Source: Providencia vermicola
Lineage (GTDB): Bacteria > Pseudomonadota > Gammaproteobacteria > Enterobacterales > Enterobacteriaceae
Assembly (NCBI RefSeq): GCF_020381325.1
Contig: NZ_JAGSPI010000013.1
Span: forward strand, 1 to 64,000
Reading direction: 5' to 3'
DNA length: 64,000 bases
Position numbers and translations under genes: made by a program. Shown here piece by piece: positions 1 to 8,635 of the stretch. Position 1 is the first letter of the stretch; every line of letters starts with the position of its first letter. The notes beneath the pieces were generated by a model, which saw only the letters and a program-made list of their open reading frames with translations, did not search any database and was not told the origin of the DNA.

Positions 1-19
1 AGATGTGTATAAGAGACAG
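1..19. other. Tn5/Nextera mosaic-end adapter remnant
   Basis: The first 19 bases equal the hyperactive Tn5 mosaic end used in tagmentation libraries (AGATGTGTATAAGAGACAG). This is a library artefact marking a contig edge. Native sequence begins at about base 20. Confidence 0.95.
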
Positions 20-60
20 TTTAAGGTGTTTCAATGTATGCATTTTTTAAAATGCAAAAA

Positions 61-93
61 AAATGCATCAGATTTAGAATATCTGATGCATTT
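61..93. terminator. Hairpin terminator, probably bidirectional
   Basis: A perfect 13-bp stem (61-73 with 81-93) closes a 7-nt loop. T-rich DNA follows on the plus side and A-rich DNA precedes it, so it can also end minus-strand transcription leaving the 123-605 gene. Confidence 0.8.
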
Positions 94-122
94 TGTTGTT
101 TTTTGATGATTACTAGCAGTGA

Positions 123-605
123 TTAGATTGTACAAATAAACATTGGCGAGTAATTTTCTTCAAAAATATAATTTTTATCGTTCAAACGTTTTACTCTAGT
201 GAAGTAAATTTGGTTAAGCTGCGGGAGGCCTCGGATATAAATGTCATTGCCAGCTTGGTCACTCGGGTCAATGTAAATATTTTTTATCCGAGAAAAAAAA
301 TGACTGCCTTGTTGTTTGTACTCAATAAGCAGTTTACGGGAGATAATGTACTTTTTATGATTAAAGCTGATTTCGCCCGTCATGATAAAAGAGTGTTGAT
401 GATCATTATCCGCACTTGGAATAACACTTAGTAAGTAATAGCCATTTAAACTAGAACGATCGTCTGAAATATCAATTTTTAAGGTTGCACGGCAGTCAGG
501 TACAATAGGTGTATTAACGTGAATATATGTATATAAGCTAATTAGAATCAAAATGATGGCAGTAAAAAATAAAAAAACAAATCGTACAGGTTTGTTATTT
601 GACAT
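123..605 (-). CDS. FidL/YqeJ-like small membrane protein
   Basis: About 160 residues, with one N-terminal membrane segment (roughly residues 8-28: FVFLFFTAIILILISLYTYI) and a polar, probably periplasmic, remainder. The ATG at 605 is preferred; a GTG four codons upstream is possible. It overlaps the end of the upstream ToxR-like regulator gene by 11 bases, so the two are translated together. Size and arrangement match the partner proteins of ToxR-like regulators in enterics (FidL beside MarT, YqeJ beside YqeI). Such partners are thought to modulate the regulator at the membrane. The assignment rests on context and topology; I recognise no catalytic motif. Confidence 0.6.
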   Translation of the reverse strand: MSNNKPVRFVFLFFTAIILILISLYTYIHVNTPIVPDCRATLKIDISDDRSSLNGYYLLSVIPSADNDHQHSFIMTGEISFNHKKYIISRKLLIEYKQQGSHFFSRIKNIYIDPSDQAGNDIYIRGLPQLNQIYFTRVKRLNDKNYIFEENYSPMFICTI

Positions 606-1416
606 AGAAATTCTCACAACTTATCGTAGCACCATCTTTTGCAGTTTTAGGGCAGTATGATAAAAATAGATAGTCATCATCGAAATTTTTATTTTGAGTG
701 ATAATTCCCACATTATAGTAAAAAACGGTAGCTGGTTTTTTACAATCAATACTCAAACTTTTTAGCCTATCTTTTAGTACAGAAAAGCTCATTGAGCGAG
801 TATCTGCTTTATGGTAACTATTTATATAACGAATTGAGCACTGATCAATTTGACCGACTTCTGGGTATTCAGTACGGCTAGCAAAAAAGTAGCTTTTAAA
901 CAAATAAAGCAAACAAAAGATAATAACGGCAATCAATGTTATTTCTAGGTAGCGATTATTTAAAATATACGCTTTTTTAACGGGTGTTTTGGCATTTATT
1001 TCGTTTTCTTCATCTATTTCTAAAGAAGACTCAGTCGATGGAGATAAAAGGGAGGGGATTTCTGCAATAGTTTCTTCAGGTTGCTCCTCGCTTATTTCAA
1101 TGGTTAAATCAGCTGAAAATTTTATTCCTACTTTTGGAATAGTTGAAATAATCTCTTCATCAAAAAAAGATGATAAATGGCGGCGTAAAACAGAAATACT
1201 GCTATTTAAATTATTGTCAGAAACAACTTGGTTATGTTCTTCCCATACACGGCGTAATAAAGTTTCTCTATCTAAAACTTCGCCATTATTTTGTGTTAAT
1301 ACTAAAAGTAAACGATTTAACGTTGTCGTTAGCTTAATTGCGTCGTCAACGTGACTCGTATACAACAGCCCCTGATAGCTGTCATAGGTAACATGCTGAT
1401 TAATTAAATATTTCAT
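595..1416 (-). CDS. ToxR/CadC-like membrane-anchored transcriptional regulator
   Basis: 273 residues. The N-terminal ~105 residues form a winged-helix DNA-binding domain of the Trans_reg_C type, including RETLLRRVWEEHNQVVSDNN and IISTIPKVGIKFS, typical of OmpR/ToxR wings. An acidic linker follows (about 110-150), then one membrane segment (about 157-176, ITLIAVIIFCLLYLF) and a ~95-residue periplasmic domain with three cysteines. This one-component layout lets a periplasmic signal act directly on DNA. The target genes are unknown. It forms a two-gene operon with the downstream FidL-like gene. Confidence 0.8.
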   Translation of the reverse strand: MKYLINQHVTYDSYQGLLYTSHVDDAIKLTTTLNRLLLVLTQNNGEVLDRETLLRRVWEEHNQVVSDNNLNSSISVLRRHLSSFFDEEIISTIPKVGIKFSADLTIEISEEQPEETIAEIPSLLSPSTESSLEIDEENEINAKTPVKKAYILNNRYLEITLIAVIIFCLLYLFKSYFFASRTEYPEVGQIDQCSIRYINSYHKADTRSMSFSVLKDRLKSLSIDCKKPATVFYYNVGIITQNKNFDDDYLFLSYCPKTAKDGATISCENFYVK

Positions 1417-1614
1417 TTTAGGATGGGTTTTTATTTATAGTGGAATACAACTGTATGGTGTCAGTTTATACCCGTAATTCGGGATATGTCAATTAAACTG
1501 CATTGGAGTAATTTATTATATTATTTAAAGTGGAAAATTCGAAATAAATATCCAAGAAGGTTAAGTGAAGTTTAATTGAGGTAATGGCAATTTTATTATG
1601 TTTTTAAAAATAAA

Positions 1615-1634
1615 AAAGCCCCATTAGGGGCTTT
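1615..1634 (-). terminator. Rho-independent terminator of hpaBC
   Basis: The 8-bp stem aaagcccc/ggggcttt has an ATTA loop. Read on the minus strand it is followed by a T-run, 20 bases past the hpaC stop. Confidence 0.9.
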
Positions 1635-1652
1635 CATGTATTTGATTATTCA

Positions 1653-2171
1653 TTAAGCTGTTGGCTCAAGGATTTGATGCATAACAGGGTGGAATTTCCG
1701 TTTAAAGTAAACTAACCCATGCCCTGTATCATTCACAATGATTTGCTTCATTTCAACCATGTAGACAGAGTGTGTACCAATGTCCTGAACTTGCGTGATT
1801 TCGCCTTCAAGATTGGCGAGGGCATTTTTCAGTAAAGGTTGCTGTAAAATGCCGTTATCCCACACATTCCAGCTAAAACGCTCTTCCATTGTGGAACCTT
1901 TCATTCCAGCAAAATGGCACGCTAGCTCTTCTTGGTCATGGCTCAGCACGTTTACGCACAGGCGGCCATTCTTTTGAAATACCGCATTCATTGCACTGTT
2001 GCGGTTGACACATACCATCAAAGTTGGTGGCGTATCTGTAACTGAACAGACTGCGGTTGCTGTGATCCCACAACGACCTTCAGTACCATCCGTGGTGACT
2101 ATGTTCACTGCAGCACCGAGACTTGCCATCGCATCTCTGAAACGCAGGCGATGTTCATTTTCTAAAGACAT
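1653..2171 (-). CDS. hpaC: 4-hydroxyphenylacetate 3-monooxygenase, reductase component
   Basis: 172 residues (E. coli HpaC has about 170). This is the NADH:flavin oxidoreductase that supplies reduced FAD to the oxygenase HpaB. It is a single flavin-reductase-like domain; GITATAVCSVTDTPPTLMVC (about 35-54) is the conserved flavin-binding strand region, and LEGEITQVQDIGTHSVYMVE lies near the C-terminus. It starts 19 bases after hpaB and ends at a strong terminator, so it is the last gene of the hpaBC unit. The protein is cytosolic and releases diffusible FADH2. Confidence 0.95.
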   Translation of the reverse strand: MSLENEHRLRFRDAMASLGAAVNIVTTDGTEGRCGITATAVCSVTDTPPTLMVCVNRNSAMNAVFQKNGRLCVNVLSHDQEELACHFAGMKGSTMEERFSWNVWDNGILQQPLLKNALANLEGEITQVQDIGTHSVYMVEMKQIIVNDTGHGLVYFKRKFHPVMHQILEPTA

Positions 2172-2190
2172 ATTGACCTCCTGCTACTGA

Positions 2191-3753
2191 TTACTTCAGC
2201 AGCGAATCTAACTGATTAATATCATTGTTGTTATACAGGTGTGGACGTTTCCATCCGTGTTGATCGTAATCTGATAAGCAGCGATCAACCATATCTGTCA
2301 TGGCTTTCATGTTGCCGGAACCTTGAGCATGACGCAGACATTGCAGGCGAATCTCGTCTTGGCTTCCAGCGTAGTTAATTTCATACAGTTCATGGCGCCC
2401 ACCAAACTCACTACCAATTGCATCCCACATGAGTTTGAGGATCTTAATACGTTCTACGTGATCCATTCCGTTTGAACCGCGAACATATTTAGCTAAATAC
2501 TTATCAATTTCTGGATTATTCATATCACGAACGCTTGATGGTAAGTAAATCAGGCCACTTGTCACGTTACTTTCAATGATATTCTTAATTTTGGTGTAAG
2601 CCATTGGTGCCATAACACGGTATGTCTGGATAGCTTGGGTATCTGGTAGGAATGCCCCGCCTTCCCATGCTTTCGCTTCTGATGTCATTGCATCAGTCAA
2701 TGACCAGAACAGGTTACGCCACGCGACCACTTCACCTAAATCAGCCTGTACACCACGGAAATCAATAACACCTGTACATTCTAAACTTTTTTGTAACAAT
2801 CCGGTAATGAAGTCTAATTTAACGGCTAAGCGGACACAAGCTTGTAATGGGAATAAACGTGCGAATCCACCTTGTACAGCCCAATTACGAGCGCGGTCAA
2901 AGTCACGGTAAATCAAGACGTTTTCCCATGGAATTAACACATGATCCATCACCAAGATGGCATCATTTTCATCGAAACGGCTTGATAATGGGTAATCAAA
3001 TGGTGCGCCAGTTGCGCCTGCCACTAATTCATAAGAGGCGCGAGAGATTAATTTCACACCGTCGGCATCCATTGGTGCAACAAACATCAGTGCAAAGTCA
3101 GGGTTATCACCCATCACTTGTGCGGAACCAAAACCGATAAAGTTATAGTGGGTTAAGGCTGAGTTGGTCGCAACCACTTTTGCGCCGCTGACGATAATCC
3201 CTGCATCTGTTTCTTTTTCAAGTTTGATATAAACATCTTTCACTTCATCAGCAGGCTTATGGCGATCAATTGGTGGGTTAACAATCGCATGGTTGAAATA
3301 CAGGCCACTTTCTTGAATGCGTTTGTACCAGTTGCGCGCGTTATCTGCAAATTGGCCGTAATATTCAGGGTTTGCGCCTAAACAGCTGGCGAATGCCGCC
3401 TTATAGTCTGGAGTGCGTCCCATCCATCCGTAGCTCTGGCGTGACCAATCTGCGATTGCATCACGTTGTTGGCGCAATTCGTCTGCACTTTTCGCGAAAC
3501 GGAAGAACTTGTGCGTGTATCCACCGTTACCTGTGTCGGTGTTCCAGCAAAGCTGGTCATGAGTCGTTTTATCATGGAGCGCATCATATAACTGTCCTAT
3601 AGAAGCCGCTGAATTACGAAAAGCTGGGTGAGTGGTGACATCTTTTACGCGTTCGCCATAAATATAAATTTCACGGCCATCTTGTAGGCTTTTTAGGTAT
3701 TCTTGGCTATTAAAAGGGCGTTTAGCATCTGAACGAAAATCTTCTGGTTTCAT
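2191..3753 (-). CDS. hpaB: 4-hydroxyphenylacetate 3-monooxygenase, oxygenase component
   Basis: 520 residues, the same length as E. coli HpaB. It uses FADH2 from HpaC and O2 to convert 4-hydroxyphenylacetate to 3,4-dihydroxyphenylacetate, the first catabolic step. It belongs to the acyl-CoA-dehydrogenase-like HpaB family: MKPEDFRSDAKRPFNSQEYL at the N-terminus and the region SSRFDENDAILVMDHVLIPW, where the flavin and phenol sites lie, are family hallmarks. A GAGG ribosome site precedes the ATG. The 480-bp gap to hpaA should carry its own promoter. No broken motif was seen. Confidence 0.96.
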   Translation of the reverse strand: MKPEDFRSDAKRPFNSQEYLKSLQDGREIYIYGERVKDVTTHPAFRNSAASIGQLYDALHDKTTHDQLCWNTDTGNGGYTHKFFRFAKSADELRQQRDAIADWSRQSYGWMGRTPDYKAAFASCLGANPEYYGQFADNARNWYKRIQESGLYFNHAIVNPPIDRHKPADEVKDVYIKLEKETDAGIIVSGAKVVATNSALTHYNFIGFGSAQVMGDNPDFALMFVAPMDADGVKLISRASYELVAGATGAPFDYPLSSRFDENDAILVMDHVLIPWENVLIYRDFDRARNWAVQGGFARLFPLQACVRLAVKLDFITGLLQKSLECTGVIDFRGVQADLGEVVAWRNLFWSLTDAMTSEAKAWEGGAFLPDTQAIQTYRVMAPMAYTKIKNIIESNVTSGLIYLPSSVRDMNNPEIDKYLAKYVRGSNGMDHVERIKILKLMWDAIGSEFGGRHELYEINYAGSQDEIRLQCLRHAQGSGNMKAMTDMVDRCLSDYDQHGWKRPHLYNNNDINQLDSLLK

Positions 3754-4163
3754 GTCTACCTCGTTATCTCACAATGAGGGCTTGCATTGATAGGAGTACA
3801 AAGGTGCAAGCGAAATTATGTTAATTTTATGTTTGTTTTGTGTTTCTTAATTGAATCGCTTTCTGAGATGATTTAAAAGAGACTTTAGAAAGGTTTACTG
3901 GTACTTTTCGTTGATATGGAAAGTTTATAAAAGAAATGTGATCCTATCGATATTTTGATGTTAATGTAATCATTGTTTTTAATTAAAATAATTTAAATAT
4001 CATAATATTAAAGTTTGTTCATGTATTAACAATGAATAATTTAATTTTATTTTTATGCCTATTTTTTATCCTTTAATTTCACTTTTTGTTATTCTGGATA
4101 ACCTTATTTAAGTAAGTTAAAACAAAATTGATAAGAGATAAAAATGTTTTTAAAATGTAAAAG
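3754..4163 (-). promoter_or_regulatory. hpaBC upstream region
   Basis: This AT-rich gap of over 400 bases holds no gene. A sequence starting aaatgtgatc near 3933 resembles one half of a CRP site, but the other half is poor. By analogy with E. coli the hpaBC promoter and HpaA-binding region should be here. I could not place a -10/-35 pair with confidence. Confidence 0.4.
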
Positions 4164-4204
4164 AAATTTTATTGCCGCTGAATTGTTCAATGGCAATAAA
4201 ATTT
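4164..4204 (-). terminator. Terminator after hpaA
   Basis: Inverted repeat with 13-bp arms (4164-4176 and 4192-4204) around a 15-nt loop, just past the hpaA stop. T-rich sequence follows on the minus strand. It separates hpaA from hpaBC. Confidence 0.75.
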
Positions 4205-4232
4205 TTCAAATGAAAGGGAAATGTTTGATCGC

Positions 4233-5123
4233 TTAATGGATATTTTGTTCGCGCCAAGTGCTCGGTGAGGAGCCGACGAGCCGGTTAAAAAAGCGAGCGA
4301 AGTAGGCGGGGTCTTTAAACCCGAGTTGGTAGGCAATTTCAGAGACCGGGCTGTCCGAAAAAACAAGTAAACGCTTCGCTTCACGTAGAATACGGTCGAA
4401 AATGAGTCGTTTTGGTGGCCTATTCGCAAATCGGCGGCACATGTCTTTGAGGCGTGATTCTGTTACGCCAAGCTTTTTGGCATATTCAGGTACGGCAAGG
4501 TGTTCATGATAATGTAAGTCAATTAATTGGTTAAACCGTTGGAACAGACGATGCTCTCCTCGAACGCCACTAGTCGGGTGGTCATCTAATGGGATAGACC
4601 TTAATAGAAAAGTAAAAAGTGCTTGCGCCAATGAAGATAAAGCCTGATGTTTCCCTACATTGTTATTTGCTGATTCGCGCGCCATCAATGCCCAGTAATG
4701 ATTGAAGGTATCAATATCATCGAGTTTATCGGCAACCGATAAGCAAATAGCAGGAATATCCACTAAATCGGGATGTGCAGGATAAAGAGACTCAAGCAGT
4801 GGCGTGATAAGGTCTTGTCGTACAGTCAGTACATGCCCATCAGTGTCTTCTTGGGTAAAAAAAGCATGAGCGACAGAAGGGGGGGTTAATATAAACAACG
4901 GTGCTTGGACAGAATAGCGTAATTCGTCAAGCTGCAAGGTAATGTGGCCAGTGACCAAATAATGCAACTGAAAGAAACCATCATGGCGATGCGCCTGCAT
5001 ATCACGACCAAAAAAGGCAGCCATATTGCCGAAGGTTTGGTAGTGGACGTCATCGGTACCTTGGGTTTCGTCATAATCAGTACTAATATCTATATTCGTA
5101 ATTAAAGTTGAGTTACCCTTCAT
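4233..5123 (-). CDS. hpaA: AraC-family activator of hpaBC
   Basis: About 296 residues from the ATG at 5123, as in E. coli HpaA. A cupin-like sensor comes first (FFGRDMQAHRHDGFFQLHYL, about 33-52), then two helix-turn-helix units near the C-terminus (YAKKLGVTESRLKDMCRRFA and VSEIAYQLGFKDPAYFARFF). HpaA activates hpaBC in response to 4-HPA. The usable start lies inside a 127-bp ERIC element, so the first codons (Met-Lys-Gly-Asn) come from the repeat. No other ATG, GTG or TTG appears before residue 34. A further upstream ATG at 5159 is also inside the ERIC. The gene lies between hpaX and hpaB and ends at its own terminator. Confidence 0.92.
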   Translation of the reverse strand: MKGNSTLITNIDISTDYDETQGTDDVHYQTFGNMAAFFGRDMQAHRHDGFFQLHYLVTGHITLQLDELRYSVQAPLFILTPPSVAHAFFTQEDTDGHVLTVRQDLITPLLESLYPAHPDLVDIPAICLSVADKLDDIDTFNHYWALMARESANNNVGKHQALSSLAQALFTFLLRSIPLDDHPTSGVRGEHRLFQRFNQLIDLHYHEHLAVPEYAKKLGVTESRLKDMCRRFANRPPKRLIFDRILREAKRLLVFSDSPVSEIAYQLGFKDPAYFARFFNRLVGSSPSTWREQNIH

Positions 5124-5238
5124 TCTTCGGCTCGCAGCGTTGTTGGCTTCACAAGCCAACCCTAGTCACATACTTATGTATGCTCCTAGGGATTAACTTG
5201 CTTGCCGCTTAGCTGCAAACCAAATTATTTTGGGTAAC
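5112..5238. repeat. ERIC element overlapping the hpaA start
   Basis: Exactly 127 bp between the inverted ends gttaccc and gggtaac. The core cacatacttatgtatgctcc followed by tagggatt matches the ERIC consensus centre. It fills most of the hpaX-hpaA gap and includes the hpaA start codon. Confidence 0.9.
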
Positions 5239-5271
5239 ACCCTTTAATAATTATTTGCAGCATAAATTATC

Positions 5272-5298
5272 AAAACATTCAAAACATTCAAAACATTC
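5272..5298. repeat. Three tandem copies of a 9-bp unit
   Basis: The unit aaaacattc occurs three times head to tail just downstream of the hpaX stop. It has no known role; slippage could vary the copy number. Confidence 0.9.
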
Positions 5299-5312
5299 GA
5301 ATCGTTAAAATA

Positions 5313-6680
5313 TTAAGGCGTTGCTCTTGGGCGTGAGTTTTTCATTGGAATAGCAATGACTAGCAATGCACCAACCACCAGCAAACCTGCCACAAAATAG
5401 AGACCCGAGTTAAAGCTACCTGTTTGGTCTTTCAGCCAACCGATAAGGAGTGGGCTGACCGCAGAGCCTATATTACCTGTTGCGTTGATAACAGCAATGC
5501 CGATTGCACGAGCACGTAAACTGATGGATTGGTCTGGGGTTGTCCAGAATACGGCCATGGCAGTAAATGACCCGGTTGATGCCATGATAATACCAATCAA
5601 TTGGATGATTGGATGGCTAGTCATAGCCGCGAGAACCCATCCGGCTGCCGCAAATAAATACGGTAAGGCAGTATGCATTTTCCGCTCTTGTAGTCGGTCA
5701 GAGCGACGGCTCCAATAGATCATCCCTAAGATTGTACAGAACTGTGGAATGGCAGTTAACAGCCCAATCATGGCATTACTACTGCCTTGGTTGAAGCTTT
5801 GCATAATCTGCGGCGTCCAGATATTGATGGCACTTAACGTATTGGTTAAACAAAAATAAGCAACGGTGTACATCAAGATTACTGGGGTAAAAATTTCTTT
5901 CCACAAACTGGTATTTTGCAGGGCGCTATGGCTTTTCGAACCATGTGGCTGCACGAGTTCCAGCTGGTCTTTATCCATCATTTCTTGCAGTGTGTCTTTG
6001 TCTTCTTGCGTCAGCCATTTGGCTTTTTTCGGTGAATCATCAAGGTAGAACCAAACTAACACGCCTAAAATCACGGAAGGGAAGCCTTCAAGCAGGAATA
6101 ACCATTGCCAGCCTTTTAAGTCTAAAATGCCATCCATCCCTAAAATATAACCAGAAGCTAAGGAGCCGAACGCCATGGTGACAGGCATCGCAATCATAAA
6201 TAAGGCATTGGCACGAGCGCGGAAATAGGCTGGAAACCAGTAAGTTAGGTATACCAGAATCCCTGGTAAGAAGCCCGCTTCAGCGATACCCACTAACATT
6301 CGCAGAACATACAAACTTGTTGGCCCTGTGGCAAACATGGTTGCTGTTGAAGCAATCCCCCAAAGTACCATGATGGTGGCTATCCAGCGACGCGCCCCAA
6401 CAATCCCTAGCATGATGTTACTTGGAATACCAAAAATCACGTAAGTGGCATAGAACAAGGTAGCGGCTAAACCGAACATAGTTGAGGTCAGGCCGATGTC
6501 TTTCCCCATGGTTAGGCCCGCAAAGCCGATATTAATACGGTCTAAGAATGAGAAAACGAATAAAACAAATAAAAATACGATAAGGCGCTTAAATAATTTA
6601 TTAATGACCCGCTGCTGCGGCTCAGTTAAATTTTTATGTTGTTCAGCAGGGTTAGTGCTTGCAAGTTGTTGATTACTCAT
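5313..6680 (-). CDS. hpaX: 4-hydroxyphenylacetate permease, MFS
   Basis: 455 residues (E. coli HpaX about 458), a 12-helix major facilitator of the anion:cation symporter group. The segment FSFLDRINIGFAGLTMGKDI (about 40-59) is typical of the first helix and loop in this group, and a long central loop (about 215-250) separates the two six-helix halves. It imports 4-HPA across the inner membrane. It is transcribed in line with hpaI and hpaA, with a 160-base gap to hpaI and an ERIC before hpaA. The start is supported by a GAGGG ribosome site. Confidence 0.93.
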   Translation of the reverse strand: MSNQQLASTNPAEQHKNLTEPQQRVINKLFKRLIVFLFVLFVFSFLDRINIGFAGLTMGKDIGLTSTMFGLAATLFYATYVIFGIPSNIMLGIVGARRWIATIMVLWGIASTATMFATGPTSLYVLRMLVGIAEAGFLPGILVYLTYWFPAYFRARANALFMIAMPVTMAFGSLASGYILGMDGILDLKGWQWLFLLEGFPSVILGVLVWFYLDDSPKKAKWLTQEDKDTLQEMMDKDQLELVQPHGSKSHSALQNTSLWKEIFTPVILMYTVAYFCLTNTLSAINIWTPQIMQSFNQGSSNAMIGLLTAIPQFCTILGMIYWSRRSDRLQERKMHTALPYLFAAAGWVLAAMTSHPIIQLIGIIMASTGSFTAMAVFWTTPDQSISLRARAIGIAVINATGNIGSAVSPLLIGWLKDQTGSFNSGLYFVAGLLVVGALLVIAIPMKNSRPRATP

Positions 6681-6840
6681 TGTAGGGCCCTCAATTCTTT
6701 CTTCTGAAAATTATTATAGGTACAAGGGACGATGAGGCAGTCATGGTGGTGTCTGCCCTTTATTGCGATTTTAATAGTTCACTCGTTTAGATAAGCCGTT
6801 TGTCTGTAGGGTAAAAAGTTATCTAAATAAGCAGGTTTAG

Positions 6841-7650
6841 TTAGTAAACACTCGGCGTACTGGATGTCACTTCCGAGACTGTTTTGCCAAATTTTGCAGC
6901 AAGGGCTTCGGCGGTACGTGCTAGCAGCGTAGTATCAACGCCGACAGCGACAAACAGTGCACCGAGTTTCAGATAATGTTCAGCAACATCTGGTGCTGCC
7001 ATTAAAATCCCCGGGGCGAGACCCGCAGCACGAATTTGTACAATCGCTTTTTCTATCACGGCTTTGACTTCAGGGTGGTTAGGATTTCCCGAAAAGCCCA
7101 TATCTGCACTAAGATCAGCTGGGCCGATAAACACACCATCGACGCCTTCTACTTTTAAGATCTCTGGCAGGTTATTCATTGCTTCGCGGGTTTCGACCTG
7201 CACGATCACGCACATTTCATCGTTGGCACGAGTGAGGTAATCAGGGACTCGATTCCAGCGAGAGGCTCGCGCTAATGCACTGCCAACACCGCGGATCCCG
7301 GCTGGTGGGTAGCGTGTTGAGCGTACCGCTTGCTTCGCTTGTTCGGCGTTTTGTACCATTGGCAGCAACAAAGTTTGTGCGCCAATATCTAACAGTTGTT
7401 TGATGATTACCGGATCATTCCACGGTGGGCGCACAACGGGTTGCGATGGATAAGGGGCGATCGCTTGCAATTGCGATAATGTTGTCTGCACATTATTCGG
7501 TGCATGCTCACCATCGATCAGTAGCCAGTCAAAGCCAGCACCAGCTAACAACTCGGCACTATACGGGCTGCATAAACCCAACCATAGACCAATTTGAGGT
7601 TGGCCACTTTTTAGCGCTTTTTTGAATTTATTTTCTAAGATGTCCATCAT
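6841..7650 (-). CDS. hpaI: 4-hydroxy-2-oxoheptane-1,7-dioate aldolase
   Basis: About 269 residues. A class II, metal-dependent aldolase of the HpcH/HpaI family that splits 4-hydroxy-2-oxoheptane-1,7-dioate into pyruvate and succinic semialdehyde, the last step of the ring-fission pathway. Visible motifs are [10 protein letters not shown] (catalytic His), [10 protein letters not shown] (metal Glu) and [10 protein letters not shown] (metal Asp). The ATG at 7650 sits just behind AAGGAAA; one codon later is equally possible. Only 7 bases separate it from the hpaH stop, so the two are coupled. Confidence 0.95.
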   Translation of the reverse strand: MMDILENKFKKALKSGQPQIGLWLGLCSPYSAELLAGAGFDWLLIDGEHAPNNVQTTLSQLQAIAPYPSQPVVRPPWNDPVIIKQLLDIGAQTLLLPMVQNAEQAKQAVRSTRYPPAGIRGVGSALARASRWNRVPDYLTRANDEMCVIVQVETREAMNNLPEILKVEGVDGVFIGPADLSADMGFSGNPNHPEVKAVIEKAIVQIRAAGLAPGILMAAPDVAEHYLKLGALFVAVGVDTTLLARTAEALAAKFGKTVSEVTSSTPSVY

Positions 7651-7657
7651 AATTTCC

Positions 7658-8461
7658 TTATACAAAACGGCAGCTTATAGAGCCCATATTGCCGTAATCG
7701 ACGTGGAACACATCGCCTTTACGTGCGGGAACCGGGCGGGTAAATGAACCGCCAAGAATGATTTGACCCGGTTCGAGTTGGACATTATGGGGGGCTAATT
7801 TATTGGCTAACCATGCAACACCATTAGCAGGGTGGTTAAGAACTGCGGCAGCAACGCCAGACTCTTCAATGACCCCATTACGATAAAGCAGGGCGCTGAT
7901 CCAACGCATATCTAAATCGCGAGGTTTAATTGGGCGGCCACCTAAAATGACTGCTGCGTTTGCGGCGTTATCTGAAATAGTATCGAACACTTTACGTGGG
8001 CGATTGGTCTGTGGATCGATGTTATGACAGCGTGCATCAATCAGCTCAAGTGCGGGGATCACATAGTCAGTGGCGTTATAAACATCAAAAATAGTACAGT
8101 TTGGCCCACGCAGTGGTTTTGCTAAAACGAACGCGAGTTCAACTTCAATGCGCGGTACGATAAAGCGGTCAGTTGGGATGTCACAGCCGTCATCAAAAAA
8201 CATATCATCAAGTAGCGCACCGTAATCTGGCTCATCAATTTGCGAGCTCGCCTGCATCGCTTTTGATGTCAGCCCAATTTTATGGCCTTTAAGCACACGC
8301 CCTTCAGCGATTTTTAAGCCAACCCATTCTTTTTGAACGGCATAAGCATCGTCGATCGTCATTTCAGGGTGATCTAAAGAAATCTGGCGGATCTGCTCAC
8401 GGCTTTTCTCTGCTTGATTTAGACGCTGCGCTATTTGTAAGATTATATCTTTCTGTAACAT
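7658..8461 (-). CDS. hpaH: 2-oxo-hept-4-ene-1,7-dioate hydratase
   Basis: 267 residues, identical in length to the E. coli enzyme. It belongs to the fumarylacetoacetase-like hydratase/decarboxylase superfamily (with MhpD and XylJ) and adds water to 2-oxohept-4-ene-1,7-dioate, giving the HpaI substrate. [12 protein letters not shown] (about 60-71) and [16 protein letters not shown] (about 102-117, with metal-binding Glu residues) are visible. Its upstream gap carries a short ERIC-like palindrome. It forms a two-gene unit with hpaI. Confidence 0.95.
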   Translation of the reverse strand: MLQKDIILQIAQRLNQAEKSREQIRQISLDHPEMTIDDAYAVQKEWVGLKIAEGRVLKGHKIGLTSKAMQASSQIDEPDYGALLDDMFFDDGCDIPTDRFIVPRIEVELAFVLAKPLRGPNCTIFDVYNATDYVIPALELIDARCHNIDPQTNRPRKVFDTISDNAANAAVILGGRPIKPRDLDMRWISALLYRNGVIEESGVAAAVLNHPANGVAWLANKLAPHNVQLEPGQIILGGSFTRPVPARKGDVFHVDYGNMGSISCRFV

Positions 8462-8482
8462 CTTATTTTCCTTTTGTACCTC

Positions 8483-8547
8483 AGCTCGTCATACTTCGAG
8501 TGAGAACTGCGTTAACTGCCTTGTTCTCACTCGAATTATTTAGAGCT
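8483..8547. repeat. 65-bp mini-palindrome, probably an internally deleted ERIC
   Basis: Its ends agctc/gagct enclose the perfect 11-bp arms cgagtgagaac/gttctcactcg. The outer parts (cgtcatacttcgag and cgaattatttag) match the ends of the full ERICs after hpaR, but the ERIC core is missing. It lies upstream of hpaH. Confidence 0.65.
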
Positions 8548-8635
8548 AACAATTTGGATTTAAAATTATCCGTTCAAGTTATACTTCGAGCTTAGGTTTT
8601 ATCTGCGATTTTTTGAAAAATAGTCTGCTAATTAA

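Noticed and set aside
1-19. Natural transposon end
   Set aside because: It is the engineered mosaic-end sequence from library preparation, with no transposase or second end.
5124-5159. Upstream ATG of hpaA at 5159
   Set aside because: All 12 extra codons are ERIC sequence; the ATG at 5123 gives the usual family length.
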